A stretch of 64,000 bases of DNA. Source: an uncultured Flavobacteriaceae bacterium (GTDB lineage Bacteria > Bacteroidota > Bacteroidia > Flavobacteriales > Flavobacteriaceae). Positions 1 to 8,313 of the stretch are shown here, piece after piece. The first letter of the stretch is position 1. Each line of letters starts with the position of its first letter. The stretch is taken from contig CAJPUR010000011.1 of assembly GCA_905381055.1 (NCBI GenBank), positions 1-64,000 on the forward strand. The letters are read 5' to 3'. The translations under genes were made by a program, and so were the position numbers. The notes under the pieces were generated by a model. It ran no database searches, was not told where the DNA came from, and was given only the letters and a program-made list of their open reading frames with translations.

Positions 1-1
1 A

Positions 2-148
2 AATTACATTTCCAAACTTAAAGATAAATTAATTCAAAATAAAGTTGAAATTTCTGGTGAACCAACTGTGCTGGTTTATAATAGTCCCTATAAAGTTTTT
101 AATAGAAGAAATGAGATAATAATACCCATAAATTTTAGAAAAAAATGA
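2..148 (+). CDS. SOUL-family heme-binding protein, C-terminal end (partial)
   Basis: This is an open frame running in from the left edge with 48 visible residues before TGA at 146-148. The visible tail has the pattern YNSPYKVFNRRNEIIIPI, which resembles the end of SOUL/HEBP heme-binding proteins, where a Y-N-x-P-W...RRNE-x-x-x-P/V pattern closes the beta-barrel. The stop overlaps the start of the next gene (ATGA, start at 145), so the two genes are probably co-translated. The start and most of the protein lie outside the window. The family call comes from this short tail only and is moderately secure. Confidence 0.6.
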   Translation, partial: NYISKLKDKLIQNKVEISGEPTVLVYNSPYKVFNRRNEIIIPINFRKK

Positions 149-561
149 AAAATATTTTAATTATAACATTTGTATTTTTTTGCCTCAGTTGTTCTCAGAA
201 TTCAGAGCCATGGAAAAAAAATCAACTTATTGAGCCAAATATATTATCAGAAATGATTTTAAAAAAAACTAAATTACCTCATATAATAAGTATTGGACCT
301 GGTGCAGTCATTGACAAATCTATAAGTGTCGGTGAAACTAGATTAAGTGAAAACTTTGATAAATTAAATGAAATTCTAAAATCAATAGACAAAAAAGATG
401 AAATCGTTCTATATTGTGGTTGTTGTCCTTTTGAAAATTGTCAAAATATAAGGCCTGCCTTTAAACTTTTAAACAAATTAGGGTTTAAAAATCATTATCT
501 TCTTAATATTAAAAATAATATTAAGACTGATTGGATTGATTTAGGATATCCAGCTAAATAG
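145..561 (+). CDS. Rhodanese-like lipoprotein with Cys-rich active-site loop
   Basis: A 138-residue protein with a lipoprotein signal (LSC, Cys16). The mature part resembles a shortened rhodanese fold: an acidic/hydrophobic strand (IVLYCG) leads into the loop CGCCPFENC at residues 91-99, followed by an R-P-A-F helix. Rhodaneses carry their catalytic Cys at exactly this strand-loop-helix junction. Here four cysteines (91, 93, 94, 99) crowd the loop, which could support persulfide transfer, thiol redox chemistry or metal binding. The gene begins inside the stop codon of the SOUL-like gene (4-base overlap), suggesting a coupled pair, possibly heme- or sulfur-linked and facing the periplasm. Fold assignment is good; substrate is unknown. 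Confidence 0.7.
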   Translation: MKNILIITFVFFCLSCSQNSEPWKKNQLIEPNILSEMILKKTKLPHIISIGPGAVIDKSISVGETRLSENFDKLNEILKSIDKKDEIVLYCGCCPFENCQNIRPAFKLLNKLGFKNHYLLNIKNNIKTDWIDLGYPAK

Positions 562-563
562 TA

Positions 564-610
564 AAAAATTAAAATTTTTTAATTTTTATTTTTTAGAATC
601 TTCTAAAAAA
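564..610. repeat. Two adjacent AT-rich inverted repeats between genes
   Basis: The 78-bp gap after the rhodanese-like gene holds two short perfect inverted repeats. The first has arms AAAAATTAAAA (564-574) and TTTTAATTTTT (577-587). The second has arms TTTTTTAGAA (589-598) and TTCTAAAAAA (601-610) around a 2-nt centre. The first may act as a weak AT-only terminator. The second is GC-poor for a terminator and might be an operator for the lipoprotein gene at 640. In DNA this AT-rich such repeats also arise by chance. Confidence 0.3.
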
Positions 611-639
611 ATTAAATTCATATAATAAAATAAATAAAT

Positions 640-1632
640 ATGAAAAATTTTATATCAACTTTCCTGATTTATATACTAATTTTTTCTTGTTCAAAAGATA
701 ACGATGTCCCCGTTGTTACCTCTGATGCAAGGATGAAAAATTCAGTAATCACTGATATTTACGCATCAGGAAAAGTTTCTGAACAATCAGCAGCTGAAGC
801 TAAAAAAACTATTTTTGGCAAATGGAATGTTGGAGGATCTAAAACTTCTACATCAAAAAATATTACAGATTGCATATTTAATTATATTGAATTTACAGAT
901 TCATCTTATATAATGTCGTTGAGTATTTCAAGTGATAGTGGAAGTCCTGAAAGCGGCAGTATTTTTGGAAACTATAATTTAGTTGAAGAAGGAGATTTAG
1001 TCACTGAGGTAGAACTTTTTTTCTCAGTATCAGGAGAGGATATAAAAATTGCTTCTTTAACTAATATTGAAGTTATTGAAACAGCAAGTCGTTTCGATGC
1101 CACTTTTGATATAAATTTCATTATTGATTTCGATGAAATTAATATTATTTGTAGCGATTTAAGCGGAAATTATTCGGCTGACAAAGAGGCTGCTATGGAT
1201 GAAACTATTGGAGCAAGTGCTGATTCAAATCATTTTAAAGTAATTAGAAATTGGAGAATGAGTTCATATTCTGATTCTGAAGGATATGATCTTTCTGCAG
1301 TATTAACTGACTATTGCCAACAAGAAGATTATAACCCAGATACGGGTGAATATGATTTAATAGTTTTAATTCCTGGTTGTACTATTCCCTCTACTTTTCA
1401 GGTGAATTTATCAACTTTTGGAACCTATGTTACTATGACTTTAGACAGCTCTAATTCTCCTTTAGAAATTCAAACTGGAACATGGGAATGGGTAAATGCA
1501 GAACAAACACAATTTAAAGTTGATAATGACTGGATAGGAACTATATCAAGCCTTTCTGTAACTAATTGGCAATTTGATAGTGTAGAAGATGAAGGATTAA
1601 CAGCTTCCTATTCTTTTACTGCTGTTCCCTAA
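640..1632 (+). CDS. Hypothetical lipoprotein, two lipocalin-like halves
   Basis: A 330-residue lipoprotein (signal MKNFISTFLIYILIFSC, Cys17). I do not recognise a named family. Residues about 55-175 begin with a G-K-W-N-V strand followed by alternating polar/hydrophobic strands. Residues about 205-325 begin with a R-N-W-R-M strand and end with W-x-W and beta-rich segments. The two halves look like successive lipocalin-like beta-sandwich units of the type common in Bacteroidetes surface lipoproteins. The composition is acidic and Ser/Thr-rich, as expected for a secreted marine protein. It is flanked upstream by AT-rich inverted repeats and downstream by a strong hairpin terminator, so it is probably its own transcription unit. 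Function is unknown; ligand binding or envelope structure is a guess. Confidence 0.7.
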   Translation: MKNFISTFLIYILIFSCSKDNDVPVVTSDARMKNSVITDIYASGKVSEQSAAEAKKTIFGKWNVGGSKTSTSKNITDCIFNYIEFTDSSYIMSLSISSDSGSPESGSIFGNYNLVEEGDLVTEVELFFSVSGEDIKIASLTNIEVIETASRFDATFDINFIIDFDEINIICSDLSGNYSADKEAAMDETIGASADSNHFKVIRNWRMSSYSDSEGYDLSAVLTDYCQQEDYNPDTGEYDLIVLIPGCTIPSTFQVNLSTFGTYVTMTLDSSNSPLEIQTGTWEWVNAEQTQFKVDNDWIGTISSLSVTNWQFDSVEDEGLTASYSFTAVP

Positions 1633-1657
1633 AATAAATCTTTTATAATAATCAATT

Positions 1658-1684
1658 AAACCCTCGAAAAGTTCGAGGGTTTTT
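1658..1684 (+). terminator. Rho-independent terminator after the 640-1632 lipoprotein
   Basis: A perfect 11-bp stem, AAACCCTCGAA (1658-1668) and TTCGAGGGTTT (1672-1682), closes a 3-nt loop and runs into a T-tract. It sits 26 bp past the lipoprotein stop. The A-tract on the other arm would let it work on the minus strand too, but no minus-strand gene ends here. Confidence 0.9.
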
Positions 1685-1714
1685 AATTTCAATTATTTGA
1701 AATAATTATCGTTT

Positions 1715-1743
1715 TTTGACTAATTAAATTTTACCTACATTTA
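1715..1743 (+). promoter_or_regulatory. Putative Bacteroidetes promoter of the plus-strand sulfatase block
   Basis: TTTG (1715-1718), a 17-bp spacer and TACATTTA (1736-1743) resemble the -33 TTTG / -7 TAnnTTTG sigma-ABfr promoter, with one mismatch in the last -7 base. It lies 15 bp before the GTG start at 1758 and just after the upstream terminator, so a new transcript is expected to start here. Confidence 0.4.
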
Positions 1744-1757
1744 AAAATAAAAAAACC

Positions 1758-3638
1758 GTGAGTGAAATTTTAAATTTTATTAATTCCAAATTAACATTTC
1801 TTTCCTTATTATTTTTTTTATTTATAACATCATGTAATAATGAGGAAAGGCCTAACATTATTTGGTTAGTAAGTGAAGACAACTCTATTCATTTCATGGA
1901 TTTATATTCTGAAGATGGGGCAAAAATGCCGAATATTTCTAACCTCGCAAAAGAGGGAGTAATTTTCAATAATGCCTTCTCTAATGCTCCAGTGTGTTCT
2001 GTTGCAAGAAGTACAATAATCACTGGTGTTTATGGGCCAAGTATTGGTACGCAATACCATAGAAAAGCATCACCAGTTAATTTACCAAAACATATTAAGC
2101 CACTTCCTCTATACCTTAAAGAAGCCGGATATTATACTACAAACAATAATAAAGAAGATTATAATTTTAAAAGGCAAAATAAAATATGGGATGAGTCTTC
2201 ATCTAAAGCTACCTACAAAAATAGAAAAGTTAATCAACCATTTTTTCATGTTCAAAATTTTGGAGATACTCATGAGGGGCGATTACATTTTGACGAAGAA
2301 TATTTTAAAAAAGAAATTGAAAATTTTAATATTGAAAATACTCCTACTTTCCCTTATCATCCTGATACTCCAATTTTTAGATTTACAAGAGAATTACTTT
2401 ACAAGCACCATATGAGTTTAGATTCTAAGATAGGAGAATTCATCAAAGATCTTGAAAAACAAGGATTAATGGATAATACTATTATTTTCTACTACGGTGA
2501 TCATGGTGGTGTTTTACCTAGAAGTAAAGGATATCTTTATGAAAGTGGACTTAATGTTCCTATGGTTGTCTATATCCCTGAAAAATGGAAAAATCTTTCC
2601 CCATTTCATATTGGCACAAAAACTTCCGCATTTGTCGATTTTCTTGATTTAGTTCCAACAGTTTTATCTATAGCTGGAATTAAAATTCCTGATCATCTAG
2701 ATGGGACTCCTTTTTTAGGTCAAAATATAAAAAAAGAAAATATTGAACAACAAAACATCACTTTCGGATATGCTGACAGATTTGATGAAAAATATGACTT
2801 AGTTAGATCTGTTAGAAAAGGAAAATTTAAGTATATAAGAAATTTTCAACCATTTAATGTGGATGGTTTATACAATTATTATAGATATAAAATGCTAGCC
2901 TACAAGCAATGGTATAATCTATTCAATGATGAAAAATTAAATAAATATCAGGCAAATTTTTTTCTACCCAAGAAAGCAGAAGAATTATATGATCTTGAAA
3001 AAGATCCACATGAAATAAATAATTTAGCAAAAAAATCGAATTTTAAAAATGAATTAAATGAATTACGTAGATTATTGATTAAACAAATTATTTCAAAAAA
3101 TGATCTCAGTTTTTTCCCAGAACCATATTTTTTAGAGAAAGGTATTGAAAATCCAATTGAATTTGGTAAGAAAAATAAAGAACTTTTAGTTTCTCTTATT
3201 GAGGTTGCCAACTTAAATATTTTCACTTTCGAAGAGGTTAGAAAGAAAATTAGTGATGCATTAAATGACAATAACCCATGGATAAAATATTGGGGCTTAA
3301 TTGCATGTACATCATTTGGAATGAAAGCGAAAGAAAACATAAATAAAATAAACACTATTTTTAAAGATGAAAATGAAGAAAATATAGTGAGAATTAGAGC
3401 ATTTGAGTTTTTGCTTTTAAATAATTTAAAATTTGATAGTTCAACAATGGAAGTTCTAATAACTAGTCAAATGAATTTAATGGAAGCAACCTTAATGTAT
3501 AATTCTTTGGCTCTAAATAAAACTATAAATCCAGATTTCAAAATTGAAGTAATCAAAAATATTTTTCCAAAAAAGTGGTTTGAAAAAGAAAATAATCTTA
3601 TGAATAGAAGGATAAATTATTTAACGAATAATGAATGA
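1758..3638 (+). CDS. Sulfatase lipoprotein 1 (CSVAR type, with helical C-terminal extension)
   Basis: A 626-residue S1-type sulfatase predicted to hydrolyse sulfate esters after conversion of Cys80 to formylglycine. It starts with GTG; the signal ends in a lipobox (ITSC, Cys26), so it is membrane-anchored. The N-terminal metal site is SEDN (residues 39-42) in place of the usual DDLG. The active-site box is CSVAR (80-84) in place of CxPSR. The second metal pair Asp248-His249 is in GDHGG. As I recall, some planctomycete and Bacteroidetes sulfatases share this CSVARS variant, so it need not be inactive. Residues about 470-626 form a helical, HEAT-like tail not found in ordinary sulfatases. First gene of a three-sulfatase run; its stop overlaps the next start (ATGA). 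Confidence 0.88.
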   Translation: MSEILNFINSKLTFLSLLFFLFITSCNNEERPNIIWLVSEDNSIHFMDLYSEDGAKMPNISNLAKEGVIFNNAFSNAPVCSVARSTIITGVYGPSIGTQYHRKASPVNLPKHIKPLPLYLKEAGYYTTNNNKEDYNFKRQNKIWDESSSKATYKNRKVNQPFFHVQNFGDTHEGRLHFDEEYFKKEIENFNIENTPTFPYHPDTPIFRFTRELLYKHHMSLDSKIGEFIKDLEKQGLMDNTIIFYYGDHGGVLPRSKGYLYESGLNVPMVVYIPEKWKNLSPFHIGTKTSAFVDFLDLVPTVLSIAGIKIPDHLDGTPFLGQNIKKENIEQQNITFGYADRFDEKYDLVRSVRKGKFKYIRNFQPFNVDGLYNYYRYKMLAYKQWYNLFNDEKLNKYQANFFLPKKAEELYDLEKDPHEINNLAKKSNFKNELNELRRLLIKQIISKNDLSFFPEPYFLEKGIENPIEFGKKNKELLVSLIEVANLNIFTFEEVRKKISDALNDNNPWIKYWGLIACTSFGMKAKENINKINTIFKDENEENIVRIRAFEFLLLNNLKFDSSTMEVLITSQMNLMEATLMYNSLALNKTINPDFKIEVIKNIFPKKWFEKENNLMNRRINYLTNNE

Positions 3639-5158
3639 AAATAGTAAATAGGATAACATTATTAATTGTTTTTTTTACTTTATTTTCTTGCTTAAAAATA
3701 GATGATAAAAATAAAAAACCAAATATTATTTTAATTGTTGCTGACGATCTAGGTTGGACGGATGCCTCTTTTATGGGATCAAATTTCTATGAAACCCCCA
3801 ATATTGATAAATTATCAAAAAGCGGAATGACATTTTATAATGGTTATGCATCCTCAGCTAATTGTGCTCCAAGTAGAGCAACAATGCTATCGGGTAAATA
3901 CCAAACGAAACACGGAATATATACTGTTGGGACATCGGAAAGAGGTAATAAAAAAACAAGAAAAATAATACCAATTAAAAACAAAACTATCCTCGATTTA
4001 GATTTTTTTATAATTCCAGAAATGTTAAAAACTAAAGGCTATATTAATGGTCACTTCGGTAAATGGCATATGGGTCCAAAAGGCTTTTATCCTGAACAAA
4101 GAGGTTTTGACCTTAATATTGGAGGAAACGAAAAAGGGGGTCCTGGCAAAGGAGGGTATTTTTCTCCCTATCTAAATCCTAATCTCTCAGATGGTCCTGA
4201 TAATGAATATTTAACTGATAGGCTTGGAAATGAGGTTGTAAATTTTATTGAATCAAATAAAAAAAAATCATTTTTTGCATATGTCCCTTTTTATTCAGTT
4301 CATACTCCTATTCAGTCAAAAAAGTCATATCAATCTAAGTATTGTAAAAAGTTAGGAGACGTAAATCACAGAAGATGCGATTATGCTGGAATGATAGAAT
4401 CTTTAGATGAAAATATTGGAAAAATTATTAGTAAAATAGAAGAATTAAATCTAGCTGAAAATACCTTAATTATATTTACATCTGACAATGGAGGAATTAG
4501 ATCTATATCAAATCAATTTCCACTAAGAGCTGGAAAAGGATCTTACTATGAAGGAGGGATTAAAGTTCCATTAATTTTTTCTTGGAAAGGTAAAATTAAA
4601 GCTGAAAGTGTATCTTATGAAAGGGTAAGTAATATTGATTTTTTTCCTACTGTAAAAACAATTGTAAATTATGAAAATAGTGATCTAAAATTAGATGGTG
4701 TTGACCTAAATCCCATCTTTAAAGGTGAAAAAATAAGAAAAAGATCTTTATTTTTCCATTTCCCAATTTACTTAGAACCCTATAATGTTCATCTAGATGA
4801 TGGAACCGATCCTTTATTTAGAACACGCCCTGGATCGGTAATTATAAAAGATAATTGGAAATTACATTACTATTATGAGAATAATCAAATAGAACTTTAC
4901 AAAATTGACGAAGATGTTTCTGAATCTAATGATTTAAGTGAAATAAATTTTGAGAAAAAAAATGAACTTTTTAATGATTTAAAAAACTGGAAAACTAAAA
5001 ATAAAGCTCCTGTACCATCAATTATTAATCCTCACTTTGATCAAAAATATGTTGACAGTTTAAATTTTTTAATTAAAAATAATAAAGTTAGCGGGAGGGT
5101 AAATAGAAATGAAAAAATAATTAATAATAATCCTTTTTATTCAACACAAAACAATTAA
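3635..5158 (+). CDS. Sulfatase lipoprotein 2 (arylsulfatase-like)
   Basis: A 507-residue S1-family sulfatase with a lipoprotein signal (FSC, Cys19). All core elements are present: metal ligands ADDLG (Asp37, Asp38), formylglycine box CAPSR (Cys77-Arg81), the GKWHMG motif (Lys143, His145), His223 in SVHTP and SDNGG (Asp284, Asn285). The Cys-type active site needs an FGE or anSME maturase, which is not in the window. It begins within the stop codon of sulfatase 1 and is followed after 13 bp by sulfatase 3, so it is part of one plus-strand operon. The exact carbohydrate substrate and linkage cannot be read from the sequence. Confidence 0.93.
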   Translation: MKIVNRITLLIVFFTLFSCLKIDDKNKKPNIILIVADDLGWTDASFMGSNFYETPNIDKLSKSGMTFYNGYASSANCAPSRATMLSGKYQTKHGIYTVGTSERGNKKTRKIIPIKNKTILDLDFFIIPEMLKTKGYINGHFGKWHMGPKGFYPEQRGFDLNIGGNEKGGPGKGGYFSPYLNPNLSDGPDNEYLTDRLGNEVVNFIESNKKKSFFAYVPFYSVHTPIQSKKSYQSKYCKKLGDVNHRRCDYAGMIESLDENIGKIISKIEELNLAENTLIIFTSDNGGIRSISNQFPLRAGKGSYYEGGIKVPLIFSWKGKIKAESVSYERVSNIDFFPTVKTIVNYENSDLKLDGVDLNPIFKGEKIRKRSLFFHFPIYLEPYNVHLDDGTDPLFRTRPGSVIIKDNWKLHYYYENNQIELYKIDEDVSESNDLSEINFEKKNELFNDLKNWKTKNKAPVPSIINPHFDQKYVDSLNFLIKNNKVSGRVNRNEKIINNNPFYSTQNN

Positions 5159-5171
5159 TATAAATAATAAT

Positions 5172-6704
5172 ATGAAAACTAAACTCATCAAATACTTTTT
5201 ATTATTTACTTTTTTAATATGTTGTAAATCTGAAAAGATAGCATCAAAAAAAAATCCAAATATTGTAATTATATATTTAGATGATTTAGGATATGGAGAT
5301 GTCAGCGCCTATAAAAATGGATTATTAAAAACTCCAAATATTGATAAACTAGCAAATGAGGGATTGAAATTTTATAATGGCTATTCTTCCTCAGCTACAT
5401 GTAGCCCAAGCAGATATGCTTTACTTACAGGAACATATCCTTGGAGAAATCCTAGAGCGAAAATAATAACAGGGGGTTCCCTGATAATTGATACTTTAGA
5501 AATGACATTGCCAAAAATGTTAAAAGAAAAGGGCTATAAAACTGGAATTGTCGGAAAATGGCACTTAGGACTTGGAATAGATAAAATAGATTACAACAAA
5601 ATTATTTATCCTGGCCCAAACGAAATTGGTTTTGATTATTCCTATATAATGGCTGATACTCAAGACAGAGTTCCATCCGCATATATTGAAGACGGAAAGG
5701 TAGTAAACCTTGATCCAAACGATCCGATTGAAGTAAATTTTAATAATAATGATTATGGTCTTCCTACTGGATTAAAAAACCCTGAACTCACATCAATGAA
5801 ATGGCATCACGGTCATAATGGATCAATTGTAAATGGTGTTCCTAGAATTGGATTTATGAAAGGTGGAATTAAAGCAAGATGGAGTGATATAGATATGGCT
5901 GATCATTTCCTTAAAAAAGCTGAAGAATACATAGTTAAAAACAAAGAAGAAACGTTTTTTCTATACTATTCTTTACAACAACCTCATGTGCCCAGAACAC
6001 CTCATCCAAGATTTGAAGGTAAATCTGGTATGGGTCCCAGAGGAGACGTTATTATTGAAGCTGACTGGTGCATTGGTGAGCTATATAAAACTCTAGAATC
6101 TCAAGGTATATTAAAGAATACATTGATAATATTGTCTAGTGATAATGGGCCAGTTCTTAATGATGGGTATTTTGATAATGCAGTTGAAATGATTGGTGAT
6201 CATAATCCATCAGGAGGATTAAGAGGAGGGAAATATAGTTTATTTGAAGCAGGAACTAGAGTCCCATTTATTACTTACTGGAAAGGGAAAATAAATTCTG
6301 GTGTTTCAAATGAGATTATATCTCAATTGGATTTATTCAATTCAATATCAGAAATTGTTGATTCTGAATTTAAATCTAATGATGGTTTAAATCTTTCAAA
6401 TTTGATTATAAATAATCAAGGTAAAGGAAGAGATGAACTAATTCTTGAAGCAACAACTAGAACTGCCTACCGAAATAAAAACTGGGTTATGATACCTCCA
6501 TATAATGGTCAAAAAATTAATAAAAATGTTAATATTGAATTAGGTAATTCCAAAAATTTTATGCTTTTCAATTTAGATGAAGACCCTTTTCAAGATAACA
6601 ATCTTGCTAAAAAAGAACCAGAAAAGTTGAAACAAATGCTTTCAGATTTTATTAAAATAAGAGGTGGAAAATTTTCAAATATTAAAGACTTAAAGCTTGA
6701 GTAA
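5172..6704 (+). CDS. Sulfatase lipoprotein 3 (arylsulfatase A-like)
   Basis: A 510-residue S1-family sulfatase. The signal peptide ends in LICC (Cys17/18), probably lipidated. Motifs are LDDLGYGD (Asp37, Asp38), CSPSR (Cys77-Arg81) followed by LLTGTYPWR, GKWHLG, and SSDNGP for the second metal pair. The TYPWR and GGLRGGKYSLFEAGTRVP segments are usual in arylsulfatase A/galactosamine-6-sulfatase-like enzymes of polysaccharide-degrading Bacteroidetes. It is the last gene of the plus-strand trio and ends 20 bp from the convergent sulfatase 4. It probably removes sulfate from an algal glycan at the cell surface or in the periplasm; the substrate is inferred only from context. Confidence 0.93.
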   Translation: MKTKLIKYFLLFTFLICCKSEKIASKKNPNIVIIYLDDLGYGDVSAYKNGLLKTPNIDKLANEGLKFYNGYSSSATCSPSRYALLTGTYPWRNPRAKIITGGSLIIDTLEMTLPKMLKEKGYKTGIVGKWHLGLGIDKIDYNKIIYPGPNEIGFDYSYIMADTQDRVPSAYIEDGKVVNLDPNDPIEVNFNNNDYGLPTGLKNPELTSMKWHHGHNGSIVNGVPRIGFMKGGIKARWSDIDMADHFLKKAEEYIVKNKEETFFLYYSLQQPHVPRTPHPRFEGKSGMGPRGDVIIEADWCIGELYKTLESQGILKNTLIILSSDNGPVLNDGYFDNAVEMIGDHNPSGGLRGGKYSLFEAGTRVPFITYWKGKINSGVSNEIISQLDLFNSISEIVDSEFKSNDGLNLSNLIINNQGKGRDELILEATTRTAYRNKNWVMIPPYNGQKINKNVNIELGNSKNFMLFNLDEDPFQDNNLAKKEPEKLKQMLSDFIKIRGGKFSNIKDLKLE

Positions 6705-6724
6705 AATTAAATTCTGATGCAAAT

Positions 6725-8290
6725 TTATTCATTTGATGGTTTAAAATAAATTCTTTTTCCATTAGCATCGTAAATATCTCCCGGAGTATATTTAATTCTA
6801 TTATAAGTTCTTTGTTCAAATTGTCTTCCAAGTCCACTTGGTTTTAACCTTGCATTTTCTATTCTTAAATCAATTTCCTTTTTGAGGGAATCAAGTATTA
6901 ATAAATATTTAGAATCATTAACAAGATTAATCAATTCATTTTTATCATACATATGATCGTAAAGTTCATAACCTAATTCTCCATTTTCTCCCCATTTAGT
7001 CAATCTATATCTTTCAGATTTTATTGAATACCCGTTACCTGAGTTATCCATTACATTTAATCTTGTTAAAGCTGAATTACGAACTCTAAAATCAGTATCA
7101 TTAAATATTGGCACTAAACTTTTACCAACAACATGATCTGGAGATTTTATCCCAGTTAATTCCATTAATGTTGGATAAATATCAATTAATTCAACCGGTG
7201 ATTTAGTCGTTTTACCTCTCTCTATTCCTGGTCCTGAAAAAATCAAAGGTACTCTAGTTGACTTATCAAAAAGAGTTTGCTTTTGCCAATGACCATGCTC
7301 TCCTAAATGATAACCATGGTCAGATGAAAATACAATGATTGTGTTTTTATCAAGTCCTGTTTTTTTTAATTTATTTAAAACCCTACCTATTTGAACATCC
7401 ATAAAAGAAATTGTTGCGTAGTAAGCTTCTTTAATTTCCTGGGATAGATCTTCATTAGATTTTAAATTTAATTTAATTTGATTTTTCTTAATCCTTATTG
7501 ACCTGGCTGCTGGATATGGAATTGATTTTAAGTATTCTTCTCCGATACCAGTATATGGAATCACCATTTTTTCTTTTTCATACATATCAAAATATTTTTT
7601 TGGAGCCACAAATGGAGTATGGGGTTTATAAAAACCAACTGCTAAGAAAAAATTTTGTCCACTTTTAGAGAATTTATCTAATTGCTCAATTGCCTCACTT
7701 GCAACAATTCCATCGGTTTGTTCTTCATCTTTCCCATCAGCTTGAAGCCAACTTAAAGTTCCCCCATATTGTCTAGGAGTAAGTGTATTAATTTTATATT
7801 CTTCTTCTTTGTCTCTTCCCCATGGGTTTATTGTATAATCCCATGTATATATATCATCTGAGCTTGAACTTCCTATTGATCCAGGATTATCATAATGAAA
7901 AATTTTACCTATTCTTACAGATCTATAATTCTGTTGCCTAAACCTTTGACCAATCGTTACCACATCAGGTATAGTTGTTCTAATATCTACATTAAGTTTT
8001 GTATGCATTGTTTGGTCAGAATACATACCTGTCATAAAAGATGCTCTTGAGGGACCACATAATGGATATTGAATATGTGCATTTTCAAAAACAACGCCTT
8101 GGCTTGCAAGTCTATCTATATTAGGACTTATAACTTGAGGATGCCCATAATAACCCAAATCACAATTAAGATCGTCAGTCATTATGAATAATACATTCAA
8201 CTTATTATTATTTTTATCCTCAATTTCCTTATTACAAGAAAATAAAATCAGAAGTATAACAAGTTTTAATGAAGTTTTTAAATTTTTCAT
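6725..8290 (-). CDS. Sulfatase lipoprotein 4 (iduronate-2-sulfatase-like)
   Basis: A 521-residue lipoprotein sulfatase (FSC, Cys19) of the iduronate-2-sulfatase-like branch. Family marks are TDDLNCDLGYYGHP after the first strand, the active-site box CGPSR (Cys78-Arg82), GFYKPHTPF in the middle, and SSDHGYHLGEHGHW carrying the second metal ligands. In human IDS and its bacterial relatives these segments occur in the same order. Marine relatives are usually assigned to desulfation of uronic acids or fucose rather than to glycosaminoglycans, so the iduronate label describes the fold and not the substrate. Last gene of the minus-strand trio, 23 bp behind sulfatase 5. Confidence 0.92.
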   Translation of the reverse strand: MKNLKTSLKLVILLILFSCNKEIEDKNNNKLNVLFIMTDDLNCDLGYYGHPQVISPNIDRLASQGVVFENAHIQYPLCGPSRASFMTGMYSDQTMHTKLNVDIRTTIPDVVTIGQRFRQQNYRSVRIGKIFHYDNPGSIGSSSSDDIYTWDYTINPWGRDKEEEYKINTLTPRQYGGTLSWLQADGKDEEQTDGIVASEAIEQLDKFSKSGQNFFLAVGFYKPHTPFVAPKKYFDMYEKEKMVIPYTGIGEEYLKSIPYPAARSIRIKKNQIKLNLKSNEDLSQEIKEAYYATISFMDVQIGRVLNKLKKTGLDKNTIIVFSSDHGYHLGEHGHWQKQTLFDKSTRVPLIFSGPGIERGKTTKSPVELIDIYPTLMELTGIKSPDHVVGKSLVPIFNDTDFRVRNSALTRLNVMDNSGNGYSIKSERYRLTKWGENGELGYELYDHMYDKNELINLVNDSKYLLILDSLKKEIDLRIENARLKPSGLGRQFEQRTYNRIKYTPGDIYDANGKRIYFKPSNE

Positions 8291-8313
8291 ATAATTAAAA
8301 TCTCTGTAATAGA

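Noticed and set aside
2026-2415. 129-codon ORF inside sulfatase 1
   Set aside because: Shifted frame of a clear sulfatase, Ile/Leu/Lys-rich composition typical of frame-shifted AT-rich DNA.
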